From Cranoglanis bouderius (Eukaryota > Chordata > Actinopteri > Siluriformes > Cranoglanididae), in contig CM042544.1 of NCBI GenBank assembly GCA_023630585.1, positions 18,885,256-18,949,255 on the forward strand: 64,000 nt of DNA. Direction: 5' to 3'. Of this stretch, positions 1-10,809 are shown in pieces (positions within the stretch are counted from its first letter, which is position 1; each line of letters opens with the position of its first letter). The notes under the pieces are model-generated. The model saw only the letters and a list, made by a program, of their open reading frames with translations, was not told the DNA's origin and did not search any database. A program made the translations under genes and the position numbers.

Positions 1-1376
1 ATTGTGATGATTTTGGCTCACATTTAACAAAAACCCACCAATTCACTATCTCAACAAATTAGAATACTTCATAAGACCAATAAAAAAAAACATTTTTAGT
101 GAATTGTTGGCCTTCTGGAAAGTATGTTCATTTACTATACATGTACTCAATACTTGGTAGGGGCTCCTTTTGCTTTAATTGCTGCCTCAATTCGGCGTGG
201 CATGGAGGTGATCAGTTTGTGGCACTGCTGAGGTGGTATGGAAGCCCAGGTTTCTTTGACAGTGGCCTTCAGCTCATCTGCATTTTTTGGTCTCTTGTTT
301 CTCATTTTCCTCTTGACAATACCCCATAGATTCTCTATGGGGTTCAGGTCTGGTGAGTTTGCTGGCCAGTCAAGCACACCAACACCATGGTCATTTAACC
401 AACTTTTGGTGCTTTTGGCAGAGTGGGCAGGTGCCAAATCCTGCTGGAAAATGAAATCAGCATCTTCAAAATGCTGGTCAGCTGAAGGAAGCATGAAGTG
501 CTCCAAAATTTCTTGGTAAACGGGTGCAGTGACTTTGGTTTTCAAAAAACACAATGGACCAACACCAGCAGATGACATTGCACCCCAAATCATCACAGAC
601 TGTGGAAACTGAACACTGGACTTCAAGCAACTTGGGTTATGAGCTTCTCCACCCTTCCTCCAGACTCTAGGACCTTGGTTTCCAAATGAAATACAAAACT
701 TGCTCTCATCTGAAAAGAGGATATTGGACCACTGGTCAACAGTCCAGTTCTTCTTCTTGTTAGCCCAGGTAAGACGCCTCTGATGTTGTCTGTGGCTCAG
801 GAGTGGCTTAACAAGAGGAATACGACAACTGTAGCCAAATTCCTTGGCACGTCTGTGTGTGGTGGCTCTTGATGCCTTGACCCCAGCCTCAGTCCATTCC
901 TTGTGAAGTTCACTCAAATTCTTGAATCGATTTTGCTTGACAATCCTCATAAGGCTGCGGTTCTCTCGGTTGGTTGTGCATCTTTTTCTTCCACAATTTT
1001 TCCTTCCACTCAACTTTCTGTTAACATGCTTGGATACAGCACTCTGTGAACAGCCAGCTTCTTTGGCAATGAATGTTTGTGGCTTACCTAGTGAACCAAA
1101 CTGAGAGACCATTTTGAAGGCTCAGGAAACCTTTGCAAGTGTTTTGAGTTGATTAGCTGATTGGCATGTCACCATATTCTAATTTGTTGAGATAGTGAAT
1201 TGGTGGGTTTTTGTTAAATGTGAGGCAAAATCATCACAATTAAAAGAACCAAAGACTTAAACTACTTCAGTCTGTGTGCATTGAATTTATTTAATACACG
1301 AGTTTCACAATTTGAGTTGAATTACTGAAATAAATGAACTTTTCCACAACATTCTAATTTATTGAGATGCACCTGT
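1..1376 (-). mobile_element. Tc1/mariner element with open transposase, left end outside window
   Basis: The sequence at 1-70 recurs inverted at about 1170-1240 (cactatctcaacaaattaga against its complement), so both inner inverted repeats are present. On the right the element continues to an outer terminus near 1376 (gagatgcacctgta, TA target). The matching left outer part would lie before base 1. The transposase is on the minus strand. Confidence 0.88.
147..1112 (-). CDS. Tc1-like DD34E transposase, uninterrupted 321 codons
   Basis: Cut-and-paste transposase. The N-terminal helix-turn-helix (FIAKEAGCSQSAVSKHVNRK) is followed by a GRKNCGRKR linker resembling the GRPR hook, then a second HTH. 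The catalytic triad is visible: D in FSDES, D in QQDLAPAHS, E in DLNPIENLW, with exactly 34 residues between the last two (DD34E). The glycine-rich box reads VMIWGAMSSAG and the C-terminus KGAPTKY is the usual Tc1 ending. Length is near the family norm of about 340. No stop or frameshift is seen, unlike every other Tc1 copy in the window. It may be intact, but activity cannot be inferred. Confidence 0.9.
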   Translation of the reverse strand: MVSQFGSLGKPQTFIAKEAGCSQSAVSKHVNRKLSGRKNCGRKRCTTNRENRSLMRIVKQNRFKNLSELHKEWTEAGVKASRATTHRRAKEFGYSCRIPLVKPLLSHRQHQRRLTWANKKKNWTVDQWSNILFSDESKFCISFGNQGPRVWRKGGEAHNPSCLKSSVQFPQSVMIWGAMSSAGVGPLCFLKTKVTAPVYQEILEHFMLPSADQHFEDADFIFQQDLAPAHSAKSTKSWLNDHGVGVLDWPANSPDLNPIENLWGIVKRKMRNKRPKNADELKATVKETWASIPPQQCHKLITSMPRRIEAAIKAKGAPTKY

Positions 1377-1795
1377 ATGTGTGGATTACAATATGTCAAG
1401 ACTCAAATCCACAGTCACCGTGCTCCCATCCATGATTAGCCTTTAACACTACATGAGCAAAAGCAAATTACCTTCCTAAAATTCATACAAATCTGAATGA
1501 AAGTACCAAAAATATGCACTGGAAAGCTTTAAATGTTTTTTTTCTGTTTGTAACTGAGTAAAACTATTTAAAATATTAGAATAAGCATTTTAAGTATGAA
1601 AAATCAACAGTTTGCCATCACATTCACCATTATTGCTGAGGTACTGGATATTAGGGGCCTTTGGCCTCTAATGATTCTTTCTGCACTTTCTAATGACTTT
1701 CTGTACCCATCACTAATGGAAGTGCTCTGACTACAATTTGTCTGTATGGTCTCTTTTTTTTTTAATGTAGCTTCTTTTTCATTCATCCCTTTATC

Positions 1796-2105
1796 TTGAA
1801 TAATCTCCTTATCCTGATCAGGTTCGCAATCGATCCGGAGCCTATCCCAGAAACACTGGGCATGAGGCGGAAAGACACCCAGGAAGGGTACCATTCACGC
1901 AGTCATTCACACCTAGGGGCTATTTATAGTAGTCAATCCACCTACCAGTGTGGGAGGAAACCAGAGAACCCAGAAGAAACCCACACAGACACAGGGAGAA
2001 CATGCAGAGAAATTAAGCACAGACAGTAATCTGAGCTCAGGGTTGAATTGAGAACCTTGGAGATGTCAGGCAGCAATGCTATCTGCTGTGCCACCATGCT
2101 ACCTC
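1796..2105 (-). repeat. SINE-like fish interspersed repeat, reverse orientation
   Basis: Reads in reverse as the common fish repeat containing a tCACACctaGGGgc-type block, a cctcccac block and an end near tatcctgatcagg. It shares the phrase attcacacctaggggc with the copies at 2196-2470 and, in the other orientation, 26711-27065. No coding content. Confidence 0.6.
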
Positions 2106-2195
2106 ATATATAGCTTCTTCGTTTAATAATATACAAAGTAATAAATAGCTAACCAAAAATATTATTTTTTCCCCAGGGGTGCTGTCAACAGGCTA

Positions 2196-2470
2196 CTTAC
2201 TCACTTTCAATACCTGCATTTTCTTGCTCAGTGTTGTGGTGGATCTGGAGCCCATCACAGGACACTATGCACACACTCATTCACACCTAGGAGCAAGTTA
2301 TCCAATCTACCAACTGACATGGTTTTATGGGAGATGAGAGGAAACTGATGTGGACTTGAAGAGAACATGCACAGTAACTCCACACAGTAACCCAAGCTCA
2401 GGACTGAACTGGGGACCATGGAGCTGTGTGGCAGTAGCGCTACCTGCTGCAACACTGTGCTTCCATAAAC
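2196..2470 (-). repeat. Second SINE-like copy, reverse orientation
   Basis: Same family as 1796-2105: cattcacacctaggagcaa, gaggaaactgatgtggac and a gtagcgctacctgctgc block resembling the 'gtagcgctgctgcctcacagctcc' head in reverse. Probably an independent insertion beside the first copy. Confidence 0.55.
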
Positions 2471-3107
2471 AGGCAACTTGCAAAATTAAATAAATAAATA
2501 AGCAAGTGTATAACATTTTACTCATGTATTGGTATTCATGTGTGTGCACATTTTTAAAAGGACATTTGACAGTTGAAAACAGTAGCTGGTTTTAAAATTA
2601 GGAGCCATTGTCATTGTTTCTGGTAACAGAAGGCTTACATTCTAATACTTTTTGATGTTTTTAACATGAAATGAAAAAGATCGTACCAAATTTAACCAAG
2701 ATTTCACTAACATAGTTAACATATGTTTAAATAACATAATACTGAATTTCCCAAGGGACAGTTCCAGACTGTCTTCTCGAGTACATCCCACTGGACAGTC
2801 ATTACAGTTATAAATCTTTCAAAGTAGTCATAATAACAAAGATGCATAGATTAAATAATATTCTAATATTGAAATATTTCATCACTTTAACTTGGATCTG
2901 AAAATAAAAATAACATCCCACATTACTAGAGAATATTACAGGTCACATATAATCATATATCAGGACATATTAACCCCTTTTTGATAGATCTTACAAAAAA
3001 ATCTGTTTGATTGTTCAGTCACCAAGGTTCTGAGAAAATGTGACATGAAAGAGGTAATCTCAAAATAAGAAATAGCTGCCATTTGATTGATATCAGCATG
3101 ATCACAT

Positions 3108-4781
3108 TCAAAATATGAGTCTAAATGTAAGCAGAGTCATGAATACTGCTATGAGCCATGATGGTTGCCTGCTTACTGCAGCTGCCACTAGATGCACCTT
3201 TTGTGGGTCAGCAATCATGGCTCGGGCATCTTCCAAAGCCTCGAGCGCAGATGAGCTGGAGTTCATGTCCCCAGTGGCCAGCAGATCAAATAGGCATGCC
3301 TGGAAGTAGACGTCCTGGGCTGGCAGTAGAGATGAGCAGTGTATGTATGCAAGAGTGGTGGGCCACACAGGCGGTGTGTATAAGCGCTGAGAGGCTGGAC
3401 ATCCCCAAAGGCACAGCTGCAGGTCCTGTTCAGGGGTATATGACTCGATAATAGCACGTGGAGAGCGCACAGCCAGCCCCAGCGAGTGGCCGCTCTGACG
3501 TACCACTACTGTGGTGCCGATGTGTGCCGCCCAGATCTCAGCATGGCGTCCCAGGGCCTGGGAACGCACCTGCAGGCTGTGCTGACCTCGCCGCTCACCA
3601 CTGCTTGTAGAACCATCTACAAATGCTGCAGGGACATTGTCTACCTCTGCCTGGTAAATCTGCTGCTCAGCACACTCCCGCCAGTTTTTAAAGATTATAG
3701 TGATCTGTGGAGGGAAAATGGAGATGGATAGGTTAACTGTAATTGTATAAACATTTTTTATAAAATTATTATAAACTGTCCAGTTTATAAAATGTACCTC
3801 TATCATTTTACATACTGACCATGAAATACACTATATTCCCAAAAGTATGTGGACACCTGACCAACACAACCATATTTGGGCCTTCCCCAAACTGTTGCCA
3901 CAAGGTTGGAAGCACACAATCGTCTAGAATGTCTTTGCATGCTGTAGCATTACAATTTACCTTCACTGGAACTAAGAAGCCCAAACATATTCCAGCATGA
4001 CACTGCCCCCGTGAGGTCCATGACATGGTTACATATACAATAGTGTATTTGTCTGTTCTAACCTTGGTGAGTGCAGTGGCATAGGAGCTCTCTCTAGTGT
4101 GTGAGCTGGTGGCCTGTATGTAGAGAAACTGGTTGTCAATGAGGGGCCAGGCTCCAGGTACAGCGCACGTCTGAAACTCATTGTTGAAGGTGCGGATATG
4201 AGGGTCTCCGAACACACCGCAGTGCAGGTACTCTGGTGCACGGCCTTCACGCTGCACATAGCTTTTCTCGTAAAAGCAGACATCCCCAGATACTGGGGCC
4301 TGGGGTAGAGGCCGGGGTTGAGCTGTGGGCCCTGACTTAGGACAGCGGTGCTGGATAAGCAAGTCCTCAATGCCCTGCACTGCAGAGTGGTAAGCCAGGT
4401 CACCACGGCAGGCACGGGCAGTGCGCCGGGTGCAGGTGGCGTAGGAGCGCAGGGCACTGCAGTAACCTACATTGCCTGGATCTTTCCCACCACCACCACT
4501 GCCTCCCAGGTCTAATGTTGCAGCAACAAATTCTGAGTTACACCTCAGGATCTTACACTGGGCCCAGGCTGCAGCAAAAGGGAGTCACAAAGATGTAACA
4601 ACATCCAATGTCACATAACTGTTTCACATCATGCTAGTCTTGACATGACAAAAAGAGAGAACAGATAAAAAGTCATACCTTGTGAAGCTAAAAGGAGAAC
4701 AAACACCAGTATGATGAAAATGTGATGTTTCCATGTAACTTGTACATGGTTATTGCAGGCAGCCCGTGTTCCCATTCCCAT
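3108..4781 (-). CDS. hjv: Hemojuvelin (RGM-C), 3 coding exons, complete
   Basis: GPI-anchored BMP co-receptor of the repulsive guidance molecule family; hemojuvelin drives hepcidin expression and iron control in liver and also acts in muscle. Coding exons 4781-4679, 4568-4063 and 3704-3108 total 1206 nt (401 residues), with consistent phases. The signal peptide core is FIILVFVLLLASQAWAQC. The RGM N-terminal domain follows (CKILRCNSEF, RGD at CRGDLAYHSAV). The partial VWF-D domain has the autocleavage site FGDPH in HCGVFGDPHIRTFNNEF, then EVDNVPAAFVDG and EQDLQLCLWGCP. The C-terminus is hydrophobic (WLIAVFMTLLTFRLIF), as expected for GPI attachment. An in-frame ATG at 4871 would add 30 residues before the signal core; the ATG at 4781 or the better-context one at 4775 is more likely. 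RGMa and RGMb are less likely given this N-terminus and tail. Confidence 0.95.
3826..4018. mobile_element. Tc1/mariner-related repeat fragment inside hjv intron 2
   Basis: The block starting cactatattcccaaaagtat and running through gtggacacctgacc and cacaatcgtctagaatgtc matches a very common fish non-autonomous mariner repeat that I recognise. It supplies more than half of the 358-bp second hjv intron and ends about 45 bp from the exon 2 donor. Confidence 0.65.
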
Positions 4782-6914
4782 CCATACAGACACAGCCTTA
4801 GTAGACTGCTGGAGCTCTTTACACTGCGACTTTGGCTTGGAAGACAGAGGTTCACTGCACACAACAGCCACATGATGGAGACATGTGCAAGCACAAATAA
4901 CATAAATGCTCTGCTCCGCTTTTAATCTATCAGCAATGACATGTTTGGCGATTCATCCATTAACAAAAGCTGTGATTTTTACTGTATTGTCCTTTTTAAG
5001 CAATAGGCTATATTATGATATACAAACAGTTCTGAATTAATTAAGTCAAAAGCAATTATGTCACATGTGGTTCATTATCATAATATGTACTGTAAGCTAT
5101 TCTTACCTCAAGTGTCAGACTGATGTTCTTGCTCTGGAAAAAAATTAATAAACAAAGGTGCAAAACCCACCCACTGAATGGCAACATCATTAGCACATTG
5201 TCCAACCTTAGAAAGAAAGAAGCACATAAAAACGAGAGCAATGAGTATCATCCAGGACATGAGGGGTAACATTTTGTATGAGTGGACATTTGAAAATAAC
5301 TTTGCTTCATGGTGCAATCCAAATTTTAAAAAAATAATAATAATGCTGCGGTTCACGACTGTAGTGACTAGCCTGTCCTACCAACATGGAAGTACTGCAG
5401 TTTGGACCTTGGCTACAGTTTTGTTATTTGCAGAGTAGAGAGCAAACATCAAAAGAAAAGCATGCAAACTCATGGACATTCGTGCATATTTGCATTGAGA
5501 TCACAAGCTCTAATTTGAAGTGGTTGTCCAAACTAAGTTTAAGCAAATCAGGCCATTCAAAATATAATCATATTATGATAAAGGAGAGAAAGATAGAAAC
5601 CTTTTGGCGTATGTGCACAATAATGCTAAAGATCATATTTCAGTTAAAATGTTTATTATTGACCCATTCCATTGATCCTGTTTGGTAAATTCTATTGACT
5701 GCACAGGGACATTTAGGCTTAGGTTTATGGGTAATTACAATTTCAGTTAATTTTTTTAACTAATGTCTAGAAACTCTCGCAGTAGTTTGTTTACAGAATG
5801 CTTTTCTAACTGCAGGCTGAGTCAGGCATGACATTCCAGTTGATGGAATCCTAAATGGGGCAAGAGGAACAGGGGCAGTTGCAGGACAGAAATACAGGGT
5901 GCTAAATAAACCCTGTGATGGTAGCCGGCTGCCCACAACACCCCACCCCTATCCCATCTAAAAAAGCATGGACAGAAACGCTGGGTGAGGATGCCAGGTG
6001 TTTTAAACACAGTCGAGCTTCCAGCATTCTGGCCCACATGGGCTATCTTCTTCCCTCGGCAATCTAATTTCATCTGGTGTCTCAATGAGCAGAATAGCTG
6101 AGCTATTTCTGACATCTGCCGCTGCAGAGGGCCTCTATGCTAGTAAAGACCACGCATTTGTCCAGTTTGGTTGACCATTTGTTGTGCAAGTATGTGTCTA
6201 TCGAATGTTACTGATTTCGATTCAGCTGCATTTCTAAGCACAGAAATGACACTTGAATGTGATAAAAAGAAAGCAAACAACATAAGAATTCCCGGAAGAG
6301 CACTGGGATCCATCCCCCACCAGTTACAGGAACCTCCAATTCACAGGTGCACATTCACACATATGTACGCACACACACATGAACTACTGTAAACTGATCC
6401 CTTCCCGAAACCAGTCTTTATTAGAAGTAACTGTAAATTGTAGCGTTATCACCACACACACACACACACACACACACACGTCTGAGTTTTGAAGGAATGG
6501 CAGACCCATGCTGTATCTCTGTGTAGTAATATAATTCCTGTGCACATTTCTTTTCATTTTTTTCTGATTATCTCTAGATTGTATGCTAAAAATAAATCAC
6601 TCAAATAATATCAACAATACACAATATATACTCCTTCATCTTCTACTGTCAGATGGACTGGAATGTGAATTATGCATGCTATATTAGGGATATTAATACA
6701 AACAGAATAGATAGATAGATTAAATCGAATAAAAACCCTCAAATGCCACAGATCTGCTGGTGGCATTTAAAGGTTTTATTTTATATAGCCTATATAAACC
6801 TCATTACAGCCTATCTGTCAGTAGAACATGGAGTTGAAGAAATATGTTGTGTTGGTATTATTTGAGAGATTTCTGTTTACCTCTAGGTTGCTTGCTGGGG
6901 GAAAAGATCTCTCA

Positions 6915-6963
<49 letters not shown>

Positions 6964-8150
6964 CACCATGTTTCTTTCATGTTCTACTCTCAGAGAGGAT
7001 GTAATGTGAAATATGTATGTTAGGGACATTAATAAAAACATTCAAATGCCAACCGTGGATCTGTGACAGCTACAGTTATCTAGATAAAGGCTCTCCTTCA
7101 AACTCTTCAAATCTTATGTTTTTAAAGATACATATAAATACACACTTGTCCAAAACAATCACCAGTAACCAGTTGCAGCCAACTGCAACCACAAAGTTTC
7201 AATTTATCCAAATACCACAGTATTCATTTGGCCTGTCTTTTTGACAGTGCAGTCAATCCCCGCATACCACACTGAGTCTCTTCTATTTAAACTTATTCTC
7301 CTTGTTAGAGAAGAATATAAGGTAGTTACCATCATCACGTGACGCTACAGACAGCAAGTTTGAAGCTTAATTGTTGATTGTTGTTATACAAGGGCTTTAC
7401 GAGGATGACTTACCTCTGTCAACTCCGTTAAACGAGACGTGTAATCACCGCATATCCACCACAAAGGTTGATTAAAAGGGCGCCCAGAGCTGTAGAGCTA
7501 ATTGTGCCAAGCTGTGCGGGTCAGTGTTGAATGAGTGGGAGAGCGCCTCGGTTGAATGCGTAAATCACCCGCAGAGCACACCTGCCGCTCTGCGCAACAA
7601 CTGCGCCGCTCAGCACGGGTCCAGCGCACAGGGAGGCTATTTTAGACGGAGCCCACGCCATATAACGACCCTCAGTGAGTGCACTTCAGCGGGGGGTGTT
7701 TGACAACAAACCTTAATACAAGGTTTGTTAGGGTACGATGGAGTAAAAACTCACTTTGGTTAAGTGAACTACTCGAGTAAAACCCGTGCTTCTAAAGTTA
7801 CTTCGTTGTCTTTATCTGTTTAGGCTATATAACATTTAGAAAGGTGCTATCAAAATGCCTTCTGTGAAACACGTGTGTCTGCTCATGTGCATATGAGAAA
7901 AGTGTCAGTTTGGTGTGAGCTGTGATTGGATATCCGTGTGTACAACCAGTTTGTTTATTAAAGCCGTCTGTATTACTCTCATCTTTACTAAATAAAAAAA
8001 GCTTAACTTTCCAGAAAGAAGTGTTGCCTACTGAAATGAATTTTTAAAGGAGATTTAACTTAGGTATGGGACACCTAAGCTTTGTTGTGTTAATTTCTTC
8101 CTCTTAAGAAGGGTTGCACTTTGGATTTGGTACTGTCCTGGGTGTCCCGA
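4782..8150. other. Intergenic, upstream of hjv; repeats and a CpG-rich block
   Basis: No protein gene recognised. A short exon-like segment (5133-5107 on the minus strand), flanked by AG and GTAAGA, could be a 5' UTR exon of hjv, but support is weak. Microsatellites are (CA)n at 6452-6479 and (AAT)n at 6917-6961. A GC-rich block sits at 7440-7720 (separate entry). Confidence 0.5.
7440..7720. promoter_or_regulatory. CpG-rich promoter-like block upstream of hjv
   Basis: CpG density rises sharply against the AT-rich surroundings (gggcgcccagag, gagcgcctcgg, ctctgcgcaacaactgcgcc, agcgcacaggg). An AT-rich core-promoter-like element (ccatataacg) and ctattttaga lie at about 7638-7672. It is 2.7 kb upstream of the hjv start and could be its promoter with a long first intron. 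Transcription direction cannot be read from the sequence. Confidence 0.35.
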
Positions 8151-8159
8151 TGTGTGAGC

Positions 8160-9512
8160 TGGCTATAGAAAATACTGCTCTCAGATCATTTTTAAAATTA
8201 TGTTTAATGTGACTTTCACTGGGCCTACTCCAGGACCCAAGTCAGTAGGCCGTCGTGCTCGGTGCATAAATGCCCTGTCGGCCTATACGTTTTCAGAGGT
8301 GTATAATTCCTATTGGCAGGCACTAGCCGTTGATTGTTCTCCATCTAGTCGGGCTTTAGATGAGTTGGTGGTCGCCTTTAACACTGCGTGTAATGATATT
8401 TTGGATTGTATAGCTCCATTTAAACAGGTAAAATCAAACGTAATATCACAGCCCTGGCTTAATGATGAGAGTCGGTTTCTTGGACAAAAATGGAGACAAA
8501 CGGAGAGGAAATGGAAAAAAGACAGACTCCGGGTCTCGTATGAGATACTCATAGATTGTATGGTTTCATATCAACAGTTTGTTAAATTGGTCAAGGCAAG
8601 GTATTTTTCTGACTTAATCTCTCAGAACCATCATAGCCTGAAAGTTTTATTTCGGTAATAAATATCAAGGGGCATGCCCTGAAGTGATCCTCATCCTATT
8701 TATATGGGAGAACCTTTGCTGTGGGATTAGGGAGCTCTATTTCTTCCGCGTGGCTTATCTCTTCTGGGGTTCCTCAAGGTTTTCTCTATATATGCTCCCT
8801 GTGGGATTAATCTGTCAAAAACACAATGTGGCATATCATTGTTATGCAGACGATACCCAGTTTTATCTACCTCTGAAATGTAATGATAACTTACATCTCT
8901 GCTTGATTGTTGAGATGAAATAAAGGTGTGGATGGCATCCAGTTTCCTGCATCTTAATGAGCCTAAATCTGAAGAGGTGTTCTTTGGTCCATCAACATTA
9001 GCCAGGCTTTCTCTACATCTTGGCCCTTGGTGTGATTTCTGATTCTGAGCTGAAATTTGATAAACAAATTAATGCCGGTGTAAAAAGTAGCTTTTTTCAG
9101 TTGAAGGGCATTGCCAAATTGAAAAGCTTCTTATCTTTCAATGATACGGAAACTGTGATTCCTGCTTTTATTTCATCCAGACTGGATAACTGTAATTCTT
9201 TATATCTGGGGCTGTCTAAGAATATGCTTTCACTGATGCAGTTGGTGCAAAATGCAGAGGCTAGACTGTTGACCAGCACGAAAAATGCTCCAGTATATCT
9301 CCAGTGCTGGCTTCTTTGCACTGGCTTCCTGTTGATTTTAGAGTGCAATACACGGTCTTACTAATGGTTTTTAAAGGTTTACACAGACTTGCTCCAGAAT
9401 ATATTTCCAGCCTGTTACAGCATCATCGTGCTGCCAGACCTCTAAGATTGTCTCAAAGTTTCTTTTTATGTGCTATAGAAATAAATGTTGATTGTTGATT
9501 GATTGATTAAGA
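8160..9512 (+). mobile_element. Degenerate L2-like non-LTR retrotransposon (3' part)
   Basis: Broken reading frames on the plus strand show LINE features: an endonuclease-to-RT linker with QPWLNDESRFLGQKWRQTE and ERKWKKDRLRVSYEIL, an RT motif YADDTQFYLPL at about 8842-8875, then SRLDNCNSLYLGLS and LQLVQNAEARLLTS-like segments typical of fish L2 elements. It ends in tgattgttgattgattgatt (about 9488-9508), the short tandem tail of this group. Several frameshifts and stops make it inactive. Confidence 0.75.
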
Positions 9513-9520
9513 AGAGCAAG

Positions 9521-9960
9521 TCACTGCTTTTGATTGATAAACTTTAGTAATGACACTATGGGAACAAATTCACATACATTTACGGATATCATATACATAG
9601 ATGGTGCAAACAGGCCAAAACGGGCTGTCTGAAAAAGCATACATGTAGTCTCTGCACTATAGGATATCCCAAAAGTCTCTATACATATGGGGAGTATGTG
9701 TGCCAGCACCACGTCAGTTGTGCCTTCGTCAGTAGATGTCCGTGGACGTCCACTTCTTGGTTGGTCCACAACTCTTCCAGTCTTTTTAAATTTGTTAATA
9801 AGTTTGGCAACAGTCTCGTGTGTGATGTGCTTGACATGTTTCGTGTCCATGGCAACCTTGCAACAGCTTCCCGATCCAGCCATGAGAATGATTTCAAGAC
9901 GTTCTTCTTTTGTCAAATGCATTCTTAAAGGCTATCTGACAAAAAAATTACAATATAAAC
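9521..9960 (-). mobile_element. Mariner/IS630-type transposase N-terminal fragment
   Basis: The minus-strand frame from 9922 reads MHLTKEERLEIILMAGSGS, then THETVAKLINKFKKTGRV and a GRPRTSTDE hook: a paired helix-turn-helix DNA-binding domain without any catalytic part. It sits beside the LINE tail and another Tc1 relic, so this is a repeat graveyard. Confidence 0.65.
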
Positions 9961-10014
9961 TAAGTATGAAAAATGGTGGAAGACATTTTGCTAAAAAGTC
10001 TTAATGCTCATTTG

Positions 10015-10545
10015 GTTTTTACGAAAACATTCCCCACACCATTATACCACCAGCAGCCTGGACTGTTGACACAAGGCAGGTTTGGTCTATGGATTCATGC
10101 TTTTGACACCAAATTCTGACCCTACCATCTGTGTGCCACAGCAGAAATTGATATTCATCAGACGAGGTGATGACATTTTTCCAATTTTCAACTGTCTTGT
10201 TTCTGTGAGCCTATACCCACTGTAGCCTCAGATTCCTGTTCTTGGCTGACAGGAGTGGAACCCAATGTGGTCTTCTGCTGTTGTAGTCCATCTGCCTCAA
10301 GGTTCGACATGTATGCTCTGAGATGCTTTTCTGCTCACCATGGTTGTAAAGTGTGGTGATTTCAGTTATTGTATCCTTCCTGTCAGCTCGACCCATTCTG
10401 GCAATTCTCTTCTGACCTCTCTCATAAAACAGGTGTACATGAAAATCACAGGAGATCAGCAGCATCTGAAATATGCAGACCAGTTCATCTGGCACCAACA
10501 ACCATGTCACAGCCAAAGTCACTGATATATCATCAGATTACACAT
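10015..10545 (-). mobile_element. Tc1 relic, same family as the 25340 and 52116 elements
   Basis: On the minus strand the frame shows RADRKDTITEITTLYNHGEQ and SEHTCRTLRQMDYNSRRPHW, homologous to segments in the elements at 25340-26517 and 52116-52994. Both termini and the catalytic C-terminus are missing. Confidence 0.65.
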
Positions 10546-10809
10546 CTATCACATTTTGCCTTCGTATCAAAGTTAAGATTTTAAGAATGAATGAGCCATA
10601 TTACTTTGTTAACATAAGCTCAATAAATAAAAACTAACGGAGTATAAGCTGTTTGGCTATTACTAGATAGAATTTACTTGTTCACATACAAGAAAGTTGG
10701 CATCCTCAGTGCTTTAGTATCCATGTATTCATAATAGCATCTTGTGTAATTTTCCAGCGTAAACACAGTTCTTGCACTAAAAGTTGTTTGGTCATTTTCA
10801 TGACATCTA

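Noticed and set aside
2255..2549. Overlapping minus-strand frames of 73-74 codons
   Set aside because: They lie in a SINE-like repeat and have no homology to known proteins.
5108..5356. Minus-strand frame MLPLMSWMILIALVFMCFFL that looks like a signal peptide upstream of hjv
   Set aside because: hjv already has its own signal peptide at 4781 in phase with exon 2. The upstream piece has no fitting junction into hjv and no recognised homology.
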